From: Caprella mutica
Taxonomy: Eukaryota; Arthropoda; Malacostraca; Amphipoda; Caprellidae
NCBI GenBank assembly: GCA_947561585.1
Contig: CANNZV010000937.1
Span: 124,001-188,000, forward strand
DNA: 64,000 nt
Direction of reading: 5' to 3'
The notes under the pieces were generated by a model that was not told where the DNA came from, searched no databases, and saw only the letters and a program-made list of their open reading frames with translations. Positions within the stretch are counted from its first letter, which is position 1; each line of letters starts with the position of its first letter. Positions 1 through 11,200 of the stretch are shown here, piece by piece. The translations under genes and the position numbers were made by a program.

Positions 1-80
1 TTTCAATATAAAATAGGTTCAGCAGATACTATAGACTTTCATGGAATTTAAAGAACCGCAATTTACCTGTGTGACCCTAT
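1..80 (+). mobile_element. Partial MITE-I (one end only)
   Basis: The segment ends in AATTTACCTGTGTGACCCTA. This matches the right end of the full copy at 42051-42281 (ATTTACCTGCGTGACCCT). The left part lies outside the window or is lost. No coding capacity is seen. Confidence 0.45.
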
Positions 81-880
81 CTACGTCGTTAGTTTAATTA
101 ACTTAAGTTAGGTTCCTAACGTTCAAAATTGTGAAACTAATCCACTTATCTAACTAGATTTATTACTTACGCCAGTGCATTCAATATCAGGGTTGGGATT
201 AGGCTGAGCCAATGAAGAATAAGAGGCTTTGAGAGATGTAGTGACTCCTCTCGAGAGAGTCCTGAGAAGTGCGTTGGAGATCATTTCGACACGTCTGCTC
301 ACTACTGCAGCTACAAATCAACTGGTATATTATTGGAGTCACTGAAGAATTATGAATATACTTTTGCAACAATCTGTTAACTGATAGGATGAGCACTTGT
401 GTGATATGAGACTCATGAAACTATATACAAATTATATTATTATATTGTTTTAATGGAAATTTGGATGCACGAAATAGGTTTCTCAACCTAGCTAATTTTT
501 TCAAATAATTGCTATCAATACCCGAATACCAATCAAGATTTACAATTTGTTTTTCATTTTATTGTTAGCTACCAACTAACGGAACGATTACCCATGTATA
601 TTGTATAGATATTACTAATTTACTCATATATCTATTTAAAACGTAACCTACCTATATATTGTTAGCTATCAAGTAGTAATAGGTTAATAGGTAGAGACCG
701 TAGAGTTGACTTGAAATTCATCCAACTGCAATAGTTTTATTGTATAATATGTAATAATACATATTATGCGCAAATGCATATTCAAATGCGAATGCATGGT
801 CTACGTGATTCTAAGACAAGACTTGTTTTTGAACAACTTCGCTAATCATTATACAGTATACATTACATAGGTATATATAG
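81..880. other. AT-rich DNA with no recognised gene
   Basis: No ORF here shows a recognisable motif. The short minus-strand frames lack any protein family signal. Stretches rich in TATATA and GTAATAATAC are visible, but no clear terminal repeats were found. Confidence 0.5.
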
Positions 881-882
881 GT

Positions 883-2090
883 ACGCAAGTTCTGACGGCA
901 CTTTGACCTTGAAATTAAAATATAGCTTAACTAGATTATGTGCACTCGGTAGAGCGCATACCATCGCCGCCGCATTGACCCGTTCTCTCCCAAAATTTAA
1001 CAAACTGCTAACTGGATAATAAATAATTGTACTACCAAGTTTCATGCAATATGGTTTAATACTTTTTGAGTTATTGAGTTATAAATGACCTTGACCTTTG
1101 ACCGGCCAGCGCTCCAAAAATTCTAACAGATGGTTTCTGGACATTGACCAATTGGGGTAGGACTATTTACCAAATGGAACTGAATGGAGCCTAATGGAAC
1201 ATAATGGAACCTAATGGAACTTAATGGAGCCTAATGGAACATAATGGAACCTAATGGAATACCGAACGGAGTCCTACCCTTGATCTTACCCACCTCTATT
1301 CGGCTAAAAATAACTTCCATTCAGTAAATAGTCCCAGGACTATTTACCGAATGGAAGTTATTTTTAGCCGAATAGAGGTGGGTTGGATCAAGGGTAGGAC
1401 TCCATTCGGTATTCCATCAGTTTCCATCAGGTTCCATTAGGTTCCAAAAGGTTCTATAGGTTCCATTAAGTTCCATTCGGTTCCATTCGGTAAATAGTCC
1501 CAAGTTATTTTTTCCCGAATAGAGGTGGGTAGGATCAAGGATAGGACTCCATTTAGTATTCCATTAGGTTCCATCAGGTTCCATTAGGTTCCATTAGTTT
1601 CCATTAGGTTCCATTAGGTTCCATCAGGTTCCATTAGGTTCCATCAGGTTCCATTAGGTTCCATCAGACTCTATTAAGTTCCATCAGGCTCCATTAGGTT
1701 CCATCAGGTTCCATCAGGCTCCATTAGGTTCCATTAGGTTTTATCAGGCTCCATTAGGTTCCATCAGGCTCCATTAGGTTCCATCATCAAATTTCAGACA
1801 ATTTGGTTAAATACTTTTTGAGTTATGAATTGCAAATGGCCTTGACCTTGATCTTTGACTCGATAGCTCCCAAAATCTAACAAAATGATTCCTGCATATT
1901 AACCAATCGTCCCACTAAGTTTCATGCAATATGGTTCAATACTTTTTGAGTTATAAAAGATCATAACCTTGACCTTTGACCGGGTCACTCCCAAAATTTT
2001 ACCACTGGACATTGACCAATCGTTTCACCAAATTTAATGCAATTTGGTTGAACACTTTTTCAGTTAAGCGAATGATAAATAAATAAATAA
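883..2090. repeat. Tandem repeat of about 120 bp, interrupted by a fold-back insertion
   Basis: A unit containing ATACTTTTTGAGTTAT, then CCTTGACCTTTGACC and CCAAAATT recurs. Its ATGCAATNTGGTT part lies near 1045, 1800, 1922 and 2040, a spacing of about 116-126 bp where uninterrupted. The array is split by the inserted fold-back minisatellite at 1155-1787. It ends in a short (AAAT)n run near 2075-2095, which looks like a retroposon tail. This last point is inference. Confidence 0.6.
1155..1787. repeat. Fold-back element with 10-bp minisatellite arms
   Basis: The left arm (about 1162-1335) and right arm (1336-1502) are inverted copies that meet at 1335/1336. Their outer and inner ends both read as forms of GGACTATTTACCGAATGGAA. 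A third partial arm follows to 1787. The arms contain 10-bp units of the form GGTTCCATTA or GGTTCCATCA, especially at 1551-1787. No ORF is present. Confidence 0.7.
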
Positions 2091-2207
2091 ATAAATATAC
2101 CACAGCTGAAATATGACCTTCCCGCATTCTGCTAAGGTAATTATCGCAAGTGCTGTTAAATTCTTCTAAATATATCTAGCTTAGCTTTACATAGGTATAG
2201 TCTTTAA

Positions 2208-2801
2208 AGGTCCTCTCCAGGCTCCGGGAAAAAATGAGTTTATAACATAATATTATAGAACTAAGGTCTACGATTATTATTCCGCAAACCGCATACAATT
2301 CGGTTCAGTATATATTTCAAAATTTATTTTTAAAGTTTTTTAATACTTTGTGAGCAACAATTGAGCGAATCACTAATCTGATGCTCGAGAAGAAGATTGT
2401 ACACTCTTTGTTTTGATTACAAATTTAAATTTTATAAACAAACCATGCATTTTCGGCCTATATCTTATATATTAATTGTTTCCTAAGGTATATAAACGTT
2501 TCTATAATAAGTTTATCAAATTTTATTTATACCTTTACACGAATATTGAATGGATTTATTAAACCTAATACCTAGTTGACAATCAAAACAAATGGTGTAC
2601 ATTCTTTTTCTTCAGGCTGAAAACTTATTAAATTAGTAAGTCGGAAGTAAAATAGGTTTTGTACAGTTTAGATTATAAAAATCTTTAAAAGCATATAAAA
2701 TTAAAAATATGCTACCAAATTCGATGCGGTTTGCAGCAAAATGATAAGAAACATTAGCCTCGTTGAATAAGGCAATAAAAATATTTGCTTGGAGGGGACC
2801 T
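2208..2801 (+). mobile_element. MITE-F copy 1 (TTAA target, piggyBac-like)
   Basis: Terminal inverted repeats AGGTCC...GGACCT are flanked on both sides by TTAA (2204-2207 and 2802-2805), the target typical of piggyBac-class transposons. The element is about 594 bp with no ORF of note. A second copy lies in the opposite orientation at 31666-32265, and a truncated copy ends at 34298. The piggyBac assignment rests on the TTAA duplication only. Confidence 0.75.
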
Positions 2802-3046
2802 TTAATTATTATTGTAGTTAATTGATACCAGTTAAAATAGATAAAACGTATGTAAAATGTTCAACTGGAAGAGTTTTCTTTTATGTTTTCATTATGTTGG
2901 CTACTGGCTAGGTTTACACATATATACATGTATTGCGCGTTTATCTGACCTGCATGCATGCATCAATCGTTATCACAGCCATCGATCGATAGCGCAACCA
3001 ACGATTGATTGTTTTGCGTTCGAGGGATATAGAAACATTTTAGTAT
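2802..3046. other. Spacer without recognised gene
   Basis: There is a 70-codon open frame at 2857-3069 with no family signal. Its 3' part already belongs to the ATCGAT-rich repeat that follows. Confidence 0.4.
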
Positions 3047-3880
3047 ATGTGTCATGCACGTTTGATTGATCTGCCATATCGACCGATTTCGCTCCGCAAT
3101 CTATTGATCGACAGTTTGCGCAGCCATCGATCGATAGCGCAACCATCGGTCGATTGCTGCGCGTTCGAATGATATCATTTTTTTAGCTTGTGCATCAAAT
3201 TGGCATATTTTATCTAGGATATCGATCGATAGCGCAACCATCGGTCGATTGCTGCGCGTTCGAATGATATCATTTTTTTAGCTTGTGCATCAAATTGGCA
3301 TATTTTATCTAGGATATCAATCGATAGCGCAACCATCGATCGATTTCTGCGCGTTCGAATGAAAAGGATTTTCTTAGTTTATGCATTTAATTAATTGTTT
3401 TGTTTTTGATGGAAAAATACTTTTTTATATCTAATAAGGCAACCATCAGTCGATCGTTGCGCGTTTGAATGATATGGATTTGTTTAGTTTATGCATCTAT
3501 TTGTTACATTTAATAGAGAAACTAAAAAATCCATATCATTCAAATGCGCAACAATCGACTGATGGTTGCCTTATTAAATATAAAAAAGTATTTAAAAGTA
3601 TTTTCCCATTGAAAACATTACAATTAATTAAATGCATAAACTAAGAAAATCCGTTTCATTCGAACGCGCAGAAATCGATCGATGGTTGCGCTATCGATTG
3701 ATATCCGAGATAAAATATGCCAATTTGATGCACAAGCTAAAAAAGATGATATCATTCGAGCGCGCAGCAATCGATTGATGGTTGCGCTATCGATCGATGG
3801 CTGCACAAACTATTGATCAATAGATTGCGCAACGAAATCGGTCAATATGGCAGATCACTCAAACGCGCGTGACACATGTA
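3047..3880. repeat. Long inverted repeat with 95-bp ATCGAT-rich units
   Basis: The left arm (about 3047-3490) and right arm (about 3519-3880) are inverted copies around a roughly 28-nt spacer. Each arm carries CGATCGATAGCGCAACCATC followed by a GATTGCTGCGCG-type box. In the left arm the unit recurs at 3126, 3221 and 3316, an exact 95-bp period. The right arm has fewer units, so the arms differ in copy number. A transcript would fold into a very long hairpin. Confidence 0.8.
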
Positions 3881-4452
3881 TCTGATTGGAACACAAAAAT
3901 CTGAAAATAAAAATACGATATTTAATATATTAACATCAGCACTATGTCTACAAACGGTTATAGTATCGGGACATACTTCGAAATTATTATCACGTCTATA
4001 AAAGCGGGGTATAATAAAACCGAGACAAGTACTGTATTATACGTACATGCAGTACTGGAAAATTATCGTATTTTTTTAATTGAAATTTTTGTTTACAAAA
4101 TGGTTAATTAAACCAAATTCGTAGATTTCAAATGGATTTATTTTTTGACATTACCACTGATAGTTTTACAACATTTATTATCCGTAAGTGCTTCAACAGT
4201 TGGTTCCCCATTCTCCATCATTTTCTCCACAGTCTCTACCAAATTTTCCTATTCCCATCAATTTAATTAAAATCAATTTTATTCAAAATCGAACACAAAA
4301 AAAGATTAAATTTAACGACAGTAAAAAAAAGAGATGAAGGGGTGGAGAATTTTTTCCCTCCTCCCTATTCAAATTAGGGTAGTTTTGATCCTTAGAGTGA
4401 GTGACTGAAATGATTTGTGACTTTGATGAGTAAGGGGAAAATGACTGGGTGT
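3881..4452. other. AT-rich spacer, no gene seen
   Basis: Homopolymer-rich intergenic DNA with no frame that carries a recognisable motif. Confidence 0.4.
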
Positions 4453-4630
4453 GTAGGGTTTTTTAAGTCTTTCCACCAGACTTTTTGTTAAGCTCCTCCT
4501 ACTTTTTCCGCAAGAATATAAGAAAAAACGATATAATTGTTATTTATTTTAGTTGATATCCATGATACCTGCAGGTATCATGGATGTCATGGATAACAAA
4601 AAGTCTGGTGGAAAGTCTTAAAAACCCTAC
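4453..4630. mobile_element. MITE-K copy 1 (fold-back, ATCCATGATACC core)
   Basis: Inverted ends GTAGGGTTTTTTAAGTC and a GACTTAAAAACCCTAC-type end enclose a second inverted pair built on CCACCAGACTTTTTG. The core is the palindrome ATCCATGATACCTGCAGG and its partner. A related copy lies at 31401-31660. The same core sits in the MITE-E elements, which have different outer ends. Confidence 0.7.
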
Positions 4631-4849
4631 GTGTGTACGGCCCTTTACGGATGTTAAATGTTGCTAATTACGTATCCAATATCAGTGTATTAAAATGAAT
4701 CTGTTTACAATCAATGAAATTGGTTTAATTAACCTTTTCGTAAACAATATTTCGATTTTGAAAAATCCATTATAATTTTCCAGTATTGTATATGTAGGCA
4801 TACCGTCAGTCAAGATTTTTTTGAATAGTGCCATTTTCGTCGACTCCTT

Positions 4850-5480
4850 CTTCATCTGCGCCACTCATCCTCTTTTTCATCCGCTTATTCATTCATCTCC
4901 TTTTCTTTCAATCACTTGTCTCCTCCTCTAAATCTTCATCAAAACTACGCTCTTCAATCTCCTCTCCAAACAAGAACTCTCCCACCACCGCACTCTCGGT
5001 CTCTGCATTTTCACAGTCCCTCTCCTCTCATCTTCCAGCTCCTCACAATCCAACACATACAAAGTATCTGTCCTCATCCCTCTTTCTCCTCCTGTCTCTC
5101 AGTCACAAGCAGTTGGTTTTTGCTAGGAACCATATCCTGTCTCTCTCTCTTTCTCCTCCCTCGTGGTCCTCTTCCCTCGATCATCTCAGTTTAAAACTCT
5201 CTGTACCAAGGCTTATGGACTATTATAGTGTATATAAACCTTGCTCTGTATAGCACAGCGTGCTCCTCTCAATCAACTCCTCATTCCACTCCCTCTCCAC
5301 TCTCTCTGCTATTCTGTCCGCTCATCCTCTGCAACTCGTCTGACTCTATTTCACCGCACTCCAAGACTTTCTGGTTTCTCTTCTACCATCCTACTAAACC
5401 TCTCTTCAAACCACTCAGCACCCACTTCACCAGCACATTTTCTCCTTTTATCTTCCTTCTTAAATACTGTAGTCCGCCTC
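4850..5480 (-). pseudogene. Decayed non-LTR retrotransposon, 3' (C-terminal) region
   Basis: The + strand is CT-rich and its long frames are shadows. Reading the minus strand gives pieces typical of the end of a jockey/CR1-like ORF2. One resembles 'NEELIERSTLC', like the RSTLVWY segment of the element at 8216-11614. Another contains 'LLDCEELEDERR', like the LLECPMLMEVRE zinc-knuckle region of that element. Several frameshifts and stops separate the pieces, so this is a dead copy of a related but different element. Confidence 0.6.
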
Positions 5481-5799
5481 TATAGAGTTACCTGAAGTGT
5501 ATACAGTATATACAGCTATCATACCATTCACGTTTTATTTGTGTGAAATCACTTTTTTTTCATTGTATGAAAGTTAACACAGTTTTCACAATTATAATAA
5601 AAATACTCAAGAACATTAAAAAAAATCAGTATATTGATAATGAAGCAATTTAACCTTCAGGCTACGTGCATATATACTCTATTTCTGATAATTTGTCCCG
5701 GTGTTTGAAATCCAGCGGTCTGCTGTTTTTCAGTTATTTAAGAATTAATAAAAAATAATTTCTACCGTTACAACAATATATATCTATGTGTACAGTACG

Positions 5800-6680
5800 G
5801 GTGTAGGTCATAAGCCCCCCCGGTCAAGAGCCCCCCAGTCAAGAGCCACCCCCCCCCCGGTCATGACCCCCCCCCCTTGGTCAAGAGCCCTCCCCCCCGG
5901 TCATGAACCTCCCCCCCCCCCCTTGGTCAAGAGGCCTCCCCGATCACGAGCCCCCCTCTTTTTAAACCTTATTTACCTATATTATTTGATCCTTATTGAC
6001 ATTTTTGTAGTTCATTACTGATTATACATAAAATATACGTATATCGGGGGCGTGCCAGCCCCCGAACCCCCCTGCCAGGTCATTAAACAATCATGAAGTG
6101 TGCAGTACAACAGGATTAAAAAACAGGGAGGGGGGGGGAGAGCTCGTGACCGGGAGGGGGGGGGGGCTTTTGACCTAGGGGGCTCATGACCGGGGGGGGG
6201 GGGCTCGTGACCGGGAGGGCTCATGACCGGGGGGCTCTTACAGTACATACCTATCGACCCTAGGGTATGCTCATGAGTTCCCCCGGTAATGACCCCTCCC
6301 CTGGGACATAAGACCCCCCGGTCACGAGCCCCCCCCCCCATCCTGTTTTTAATCCTTATTTACCTAGTTAAACAAATGAACAGCTAGCTACTTAGATATA
6401 GATAGGAATAGCTGAGATTTTTTATAATTCAATGTAGTTTGTTGTATCTGCTAGTTTGTTGTACTGCACACTTCATGATCGTTTATTAATGATCAGGCAG
6501 GGGGGGGTTGGGGGTGGTACGCCCCCCGATATACATATATTTTATGTTTAATCAGTAATGAACTACAAAATTGTCAATAAGGATTAAATAATATAGGTGA
6601 ATAAGGATTTAAAAACAGGGGGGGGGGGCTCGTGACGGGGGGCTTATGTCCTAGGGGGGGGGGGCTATGACATACACCCA
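5800..6680. repeat. G/C-homopolymer minisatellite in a large palindrome
   Basis: Runs of 6-12 C alternate with GGTCATGA or GGTCAAGAG boxes at 5810-5960. The complementary G-runs occur at 6125-6240, C-runs again at 6280-6340 and G-runs at 6490-6665. The segment at 5960-6060 (TTTAAACCTTATTTACC to ATATACGTATATCGGGGG) returns inverted at 6520-6620, so a palindrome of several hundred bp is present. Many G-tracts could form quadruplexes. Predicted proteins here are artefacts. Confidence 0.75.
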
Positions 6681-7072
6681 TTGACCCTTGCCCTTGGTAG
6701 TTATGTTGTTATAGTAATTGCGCAATCTTAAATTTGGAATAACAACAATCACTGAATATTTCTTAAGTTACTTATTTAGGAATAAAAATAAAACAAAGCT
6801 GTAATTTGATTTATATCATTTACATTAATAGAAGTTTAATGATGACCTTGTGAAGTATTGTTAGGATCATGTTGAAACTTGAGCATTGTAAGTATAGGAA
6901 GTGTTTTACCTCTAGATGGCAACACTCCACAGCTGATCATCAAAACATTGTGTACTTTTCTTTGTTGAAATTGTTATGGGTGATGCTATCGGGTGCTTTC
7001 ATCGTGTGCGGTCGCAACGTGTCTCTTTCGTCGGTGAAGTTCTATTTTATTTTTGTGAAGTCAAGATAAGTG

Positions 7073-8188
7073 ATGGGGGGTGTAGAAAGATCACCAACCA
7101 AGCCCCGATCAAAGGGGGTTACCTCAGATGCCAGTGCAAAACCCATGCCCTCTGGTGCCTTTGGAGCTTTTAGCCTGAATGATAATCCGAGAGAGATGGC
7201 AGGGGTATGTGGGGGGGTTGGATGTGGTAAGAAGGTGGGGGAGAGACAAAATGGAATCCAATGTGATGTGTGCGATAAATGGTATCATTGCGGGTGTGGT
7301 GGGTTAAGCAAGAAGGATTTTGAGAGTTTTAAGAGCTTGGCGGATAGCACGATGTGGGTGTGTGGTAATTGCGAGGAGTTTGTGAAGGGAGCGAAGGATA
7401 GGATGAAAAGCTTAGAAGAGGAAAATAGGTATTTGAGGAAATTAAATGAGGAGATGAAGGGAGAAATGGAGAGATTCTTTGTAGAACTAAGGAAAGTAAA
7501 GAGTGAAGTAAAGAGAGAAATTAAGGAGGAAGTGATTGCAGAAATTAAGGAAGAAATAGGGAGAAAATTGGTAATGGGAGAAAGACCAACAGAAGAAATT
7601 AACTTAGATGTTAGAATGGAGGCAGAAGTAGGGAAAAAAGAGGAAATTGTGAAGGAGATAAAAGAGGAAGTGATGAGTGAAGTGAAGGAGGATGATGAGA
7701 GAAAGAAGAGAGTTTGCAATTTGGTGGTGTACGGTTTGGGGGAGGGAGGAGACAGAGATGATAGGGAGAAGTTGATAGAAATAATTGAGGTTAAGTTAGG
7801 TATAAGAAATACACACATTGCTGAAATTACTAGATTGAGAGGGGGGAAAGGACGAGAGGAAGAGAACAATAATAGGGAAGTGCCGACACTGGTCAGAATG
7901 GAGACGGTGGGTCAGAAGTGGGCGGTGATAGGAAAAGCGAAAAATTTGAGGAAGATGGGAGATAGGTTTAAGAGGGTTATGATAATGCCTGATTTAACTA
8001 GAAATGAAAGAATACAGGATAAGAAAATAAGGGAAGAATTGTGGAAAAGGAGAGGGGAGGGGGAGAATATATACATAAGAAAGGGAAAGATAGTAAAGAG
8101 GGTGGAGAGCTGGCAAAAGGAACAAACAAGTACATCAGTAGAAGGAGGAAAGGTAGAACAAAAACCTGGCGATACGAATAACAAATGA
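7073..8188 (+). CDS. Non-LTR retrotransposon ORF1 (PHD finger, coiled coil, L1-ORF1-like)
   Basis: ORF1 encodes 371 aa from the ATG at 7073. A GTG directly before it is not needed. Residues 46-100 form a PHD-type zinc finger (C46, C51, C64, C67, H72, C75, C97, C100, with W95 before the last pair). Residues of about 104-230 are rich in E and K heptads and look like a coiled coil. About 235-360 contains NLVVYGLGE, ITRLRG and MPDLTRNERIQDK, the pattern of L1-type ORF1 RNA-binding domains. The product would coat element RNA. The frame is purine-rich and intact. The PHD finger suggests chromatin or protein contact, which is inference. Confidence 0.85.
   Translation: MGGVERSPTKPRSKGVTSDASAKPMPSGAFGAFSLNDNPREMAGVCGGVGCGKKVGERQNGIQCDVCDKWYHCGCGGLSKKDFESFKSLADSTMWVCGNCEEFVKGAKDRMKSLEEENRYLRKLNEEMKGEMERFFVELRKVKSEVKREIKEEVIAEIKEEIGRKLVMGERPTEEINLDVRMEAEVGKKEEIVKEIKEEVMSEVKEDDERKKRVCNLVVYGLGEGGDRDDREKLIEIIEVKLGIRNTHIAEITRLRGGKGREEENNNREVPTLVRMETVGQKWAVIGKAKNLRKMGDRFKRVMIMPDLTRNERIQDKKIREELWKRRGEGENIYIRKGKIVKRVESWQKEQTSTSVEGGKVEQKPGDTNNK
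8186..8188 (+). promoter_or_regulatory. Single in-frame TGA between ORF1 and ORF2
   Basis: ORF1 and ORF2 lie in the same reading frame. This TGA, followed by AGG, is the only stop between them. The next codons read open through GTG at 8201 to the first ORF2 ATG at 8216. ORF2 may therefore be made by readthrough or by re-initiation 27 nt downstream. Confidence 0.6.
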
Positions 8189-8215
8189 AGGGTAGAGAAT
8201 GTGAAAGGGGATGGA

Positions 8216-11200
8216 ATGGAGGAGTATAAGGGACTGAGATTGAGAGGTGGTAGAGTGGGAGGGGGAGGTAGTCTGGTGAGAATCGATATGATAAATGTGC
8301 AGGGACTGACTGACGTGAAGGCTATAGATGTTATGAGAAGAATGGGAGAAGAGAAGGAGGCGAATGAAGTAAGGATAATTGGATTGGTTGAAACTCATGA
8401 AAAATTCAAAAGAGTGGAGTGGGGAGATGATGTTAATATAATAGATAGGATGAGAGAGATGAGTGATAAGAAGGGGGGAGGAATGATGATGCTAACAAGT
8501 GATGAGGGGGAAGTGGAGATGGAGAAGATCGACTGTGACTGCAGAGATTTACTGGCATCAGAGGTGAGGGTGGGAAAATTTTGTTTCTGGATGGTTCTAG
8601 TGTATATGGACACTAGGGATTTGGACAGGAATAGGGAAATATATAGATATTTGGATCAGATTTTGGGAAGGATGCCAGAGAACAGGGCTCTTGTTGTTTT
8701 AGGAGATTTTAATGGGCATGTAGGTTTTTTGGGGGAACAAGAATTAAATAGGAATGGGGAAATTATGTTGGACTTCTTGCAGAAGTGGAACTTGGTGATG
8801 CTAAATGTGGATGAGAGATGTGAGGGGAAGTATACCAGAGTGCAGGGGAATGAAAGAAGTGTAATTGATTATTATTTGGTGAATGAGATGATGTATAGGA
8901 GATTTGAGGGGATGGTTATAGACGAGAGGAAGGAAATGTTTGATATGTCGGACCACTGCTACATGTCTGGAGTTTTCAGAGTGAAGGAAGAAAAGTTAAA
9001 AAGAAGGGAATGTGAATATGATGAGAATAGTTACTATAAGGTGGATGATGAAACTATGATGAATGAATTTGTGAGCAAGGTGGAAGGAGAGATAGATAGA
9101 ATAGTAAATATGGATATAAATGATTGGGAGAGAATAGTACAGGAAAAAGCTAATGAATGTCTGAGAAGAAATGGTAGGAGAAGGATAGGAAAAATTAGTA
9201 GGAGGGTGATTGATCAACCATGGATGAATAGTGAAATCAGAAGGGAAATAAAATACAGGAGAGTTCTAAACAGAAGGAAAAGGAGAGTAGAAGGTGAGGA
9301 GAGAGATAGAGCATGGACTCTTTATAGAGAGCAAAAAGAAAAAGTGAAGAGGTTAGTGAGGGAGGTGAAGATGGGATATGAGAGAAGAGTAGCTGAGGAA
9401 GTGAGAGTGAATAAAAATGGCAAGAAGAAGTGGAAAATGATTGAGAAACTCCAAGGGAGAGAGTCTCAGAAAAAAAGAGCAAAGTTATATGGAGTAAATG
9501 GAGAAGAAATAGGAGAAGAATTAGAAAGGGAGTTGATGATGAGTGGTTGGAAAGAGATATATCAAAAGATGGAAAATAGAGTAGAGGAAGTTTGGAATGG
9601 AGAGAGAAGGCAACAATATGAAAGAGACAGAGAAATTGGAATTCAGGTTCTGGAGAGAAGAAGAATTGAGAGAGAAGACAGAAGTATACCAGGAGTTGTA
9701 AGGTTGAGGGTGGTGTCGGGTGTGGAGGAGTGGATGGGTGATGTTGAGTTCGTGAAGGAGGATGTGGAGAGGAGAATAAAGAAAGTGAAAGGTGGAAAGC
9801 AACCAGGCCCTGATGGTATTAAGGGAGAACTATATAAGGCTATGTGTAGGAGTGAGAAATGTTTGGAGGGTATGGTTGAGGTGTACAATGGGGTGCTGGA
9901 AAGAGGTGGGGTTAGGGAGGAGTGGAAGAAATCAAAAACAGTAATGATTCCCAAGGTAAGCAAGCCACAGGCTATGCAGCATAGACCTGTGGCTCTAACA
10001 AATGTAGGGTACAAGCTGTTCATGGGTATGGTCAAAGATAGATTGGTGGGACAGGAGATGTTTGATGGAAGGGTGAGTGGTTTGCAGGCTGGTTTTACGG
10101 AAGGAAGGAGGATAGAGGAAAACTTGTGGATTTTGAATAACTGTGTGGAGGAGAGCTATATGAGGAAGGAGGTGTTGGTTGTGGTAGCGGTGGATTTCAG
10201 TAAGGCATTTGATAGCATTGATAGGGAAGCACTGATTGAAAATCTAATGTATTATAAGTGTGATCCAAGGGTGATTCAGGTGATAGCGGAGCTGTATAGG
10301 GGGGATAAGACTGAGGTATGGCGTGAAGGAAGGGAGTTGGGTGAGATGGAAGTGAAGAACGGGATAAGGCAGGGTTGCACAGGATCGCCTAGGTTGTTTG
10401 TGATGGTGGTGGGGAGAATTATAGAGAGATTGCTAAGGAGTGGCCTGGGGTATAGAAGCGGACAAAGAAGGATACCGGTGCTTTTTTATGCGGATGATGG
10501 CTTGCTGTTGGCAAGATCGAGGGAGGAGGCGGGGGAGATGGTTGATATATTGGAGGAGTGTGCAAGGGATTGTGGTTTGAGTATAAGTAGGGAGAAGAGT
10601 AAGTGTATGGTTTTTAATGGTGGGGGTGACGTTGGAGAGAGTGTGATCAGGGGGATGGAAGTGGTGGAGGAAGTTAGATATCTGGGAGTGTTGGTGAGTG
10701 CAAGGAGGGACTGTTTTAGGGAAAATAAGAAGGAAAAGATAAGGAGTGCGGAGAGAATGGTGAATGTAACCTACTCAGTGGTGGAGAGGTCCTGTGACAG
10801 ACTACTGATGGGCAAAACTTTTTGGAAGAGTGTGGTGCTGCCAGGGGTGTTGCATGCGGGAGAGGTTATGGTGTGGAATAAGACTGAGATTGGGAAGTTG
10901 CAGAGATTGGAGAATGGGGTTTGGAGAAGGATCTTGAGGGCACCTACTTATGCACCAGTGGCAGGTCTGCAGGGTGAAGTAGGGTGCTCGTCAGCTATGG
11001 CAAGGGACATGAAGATGAAGGTTAGGTTTGGTGGGTTCTTGATGAACACTGGGAATGAGGTACTGAGGGATATGGTTGAGAGGGTGAGGGAGAGGGGTGG
11101 TGGTAATTCATGGATGAGAAAGATAGAGGAGTATATGGCGGAGCTTAGTTTGGACTGGGAGGCCCTGAGGGTGTTAGATAGCGGGGAATTGGGAAGAATA

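Noticed and set aside
1551..1787. Telomere-like TTAGG array
   Set aside because: TTAGG occurs only within a 10-bp GGTTCCATTA minisatellite; there is no uninterrupted pentamer array.
4828..5495. Serine/leucine-rich frames on the + strand
   Set aside because: Shadows of CT-rich DNA; the minus strand explains the composition as a decayed retroelement.
5788..6341. Proline-rich frames in the C/G-run region
   Set aside because: Products of homopolymer runs and GGTCATGA repeats, not genes.
7285..10035. Several minus-strand frames opposite the retrotransposon
   Set aside because: Antisense shadows of purine-rich coding DNA on the + strand.
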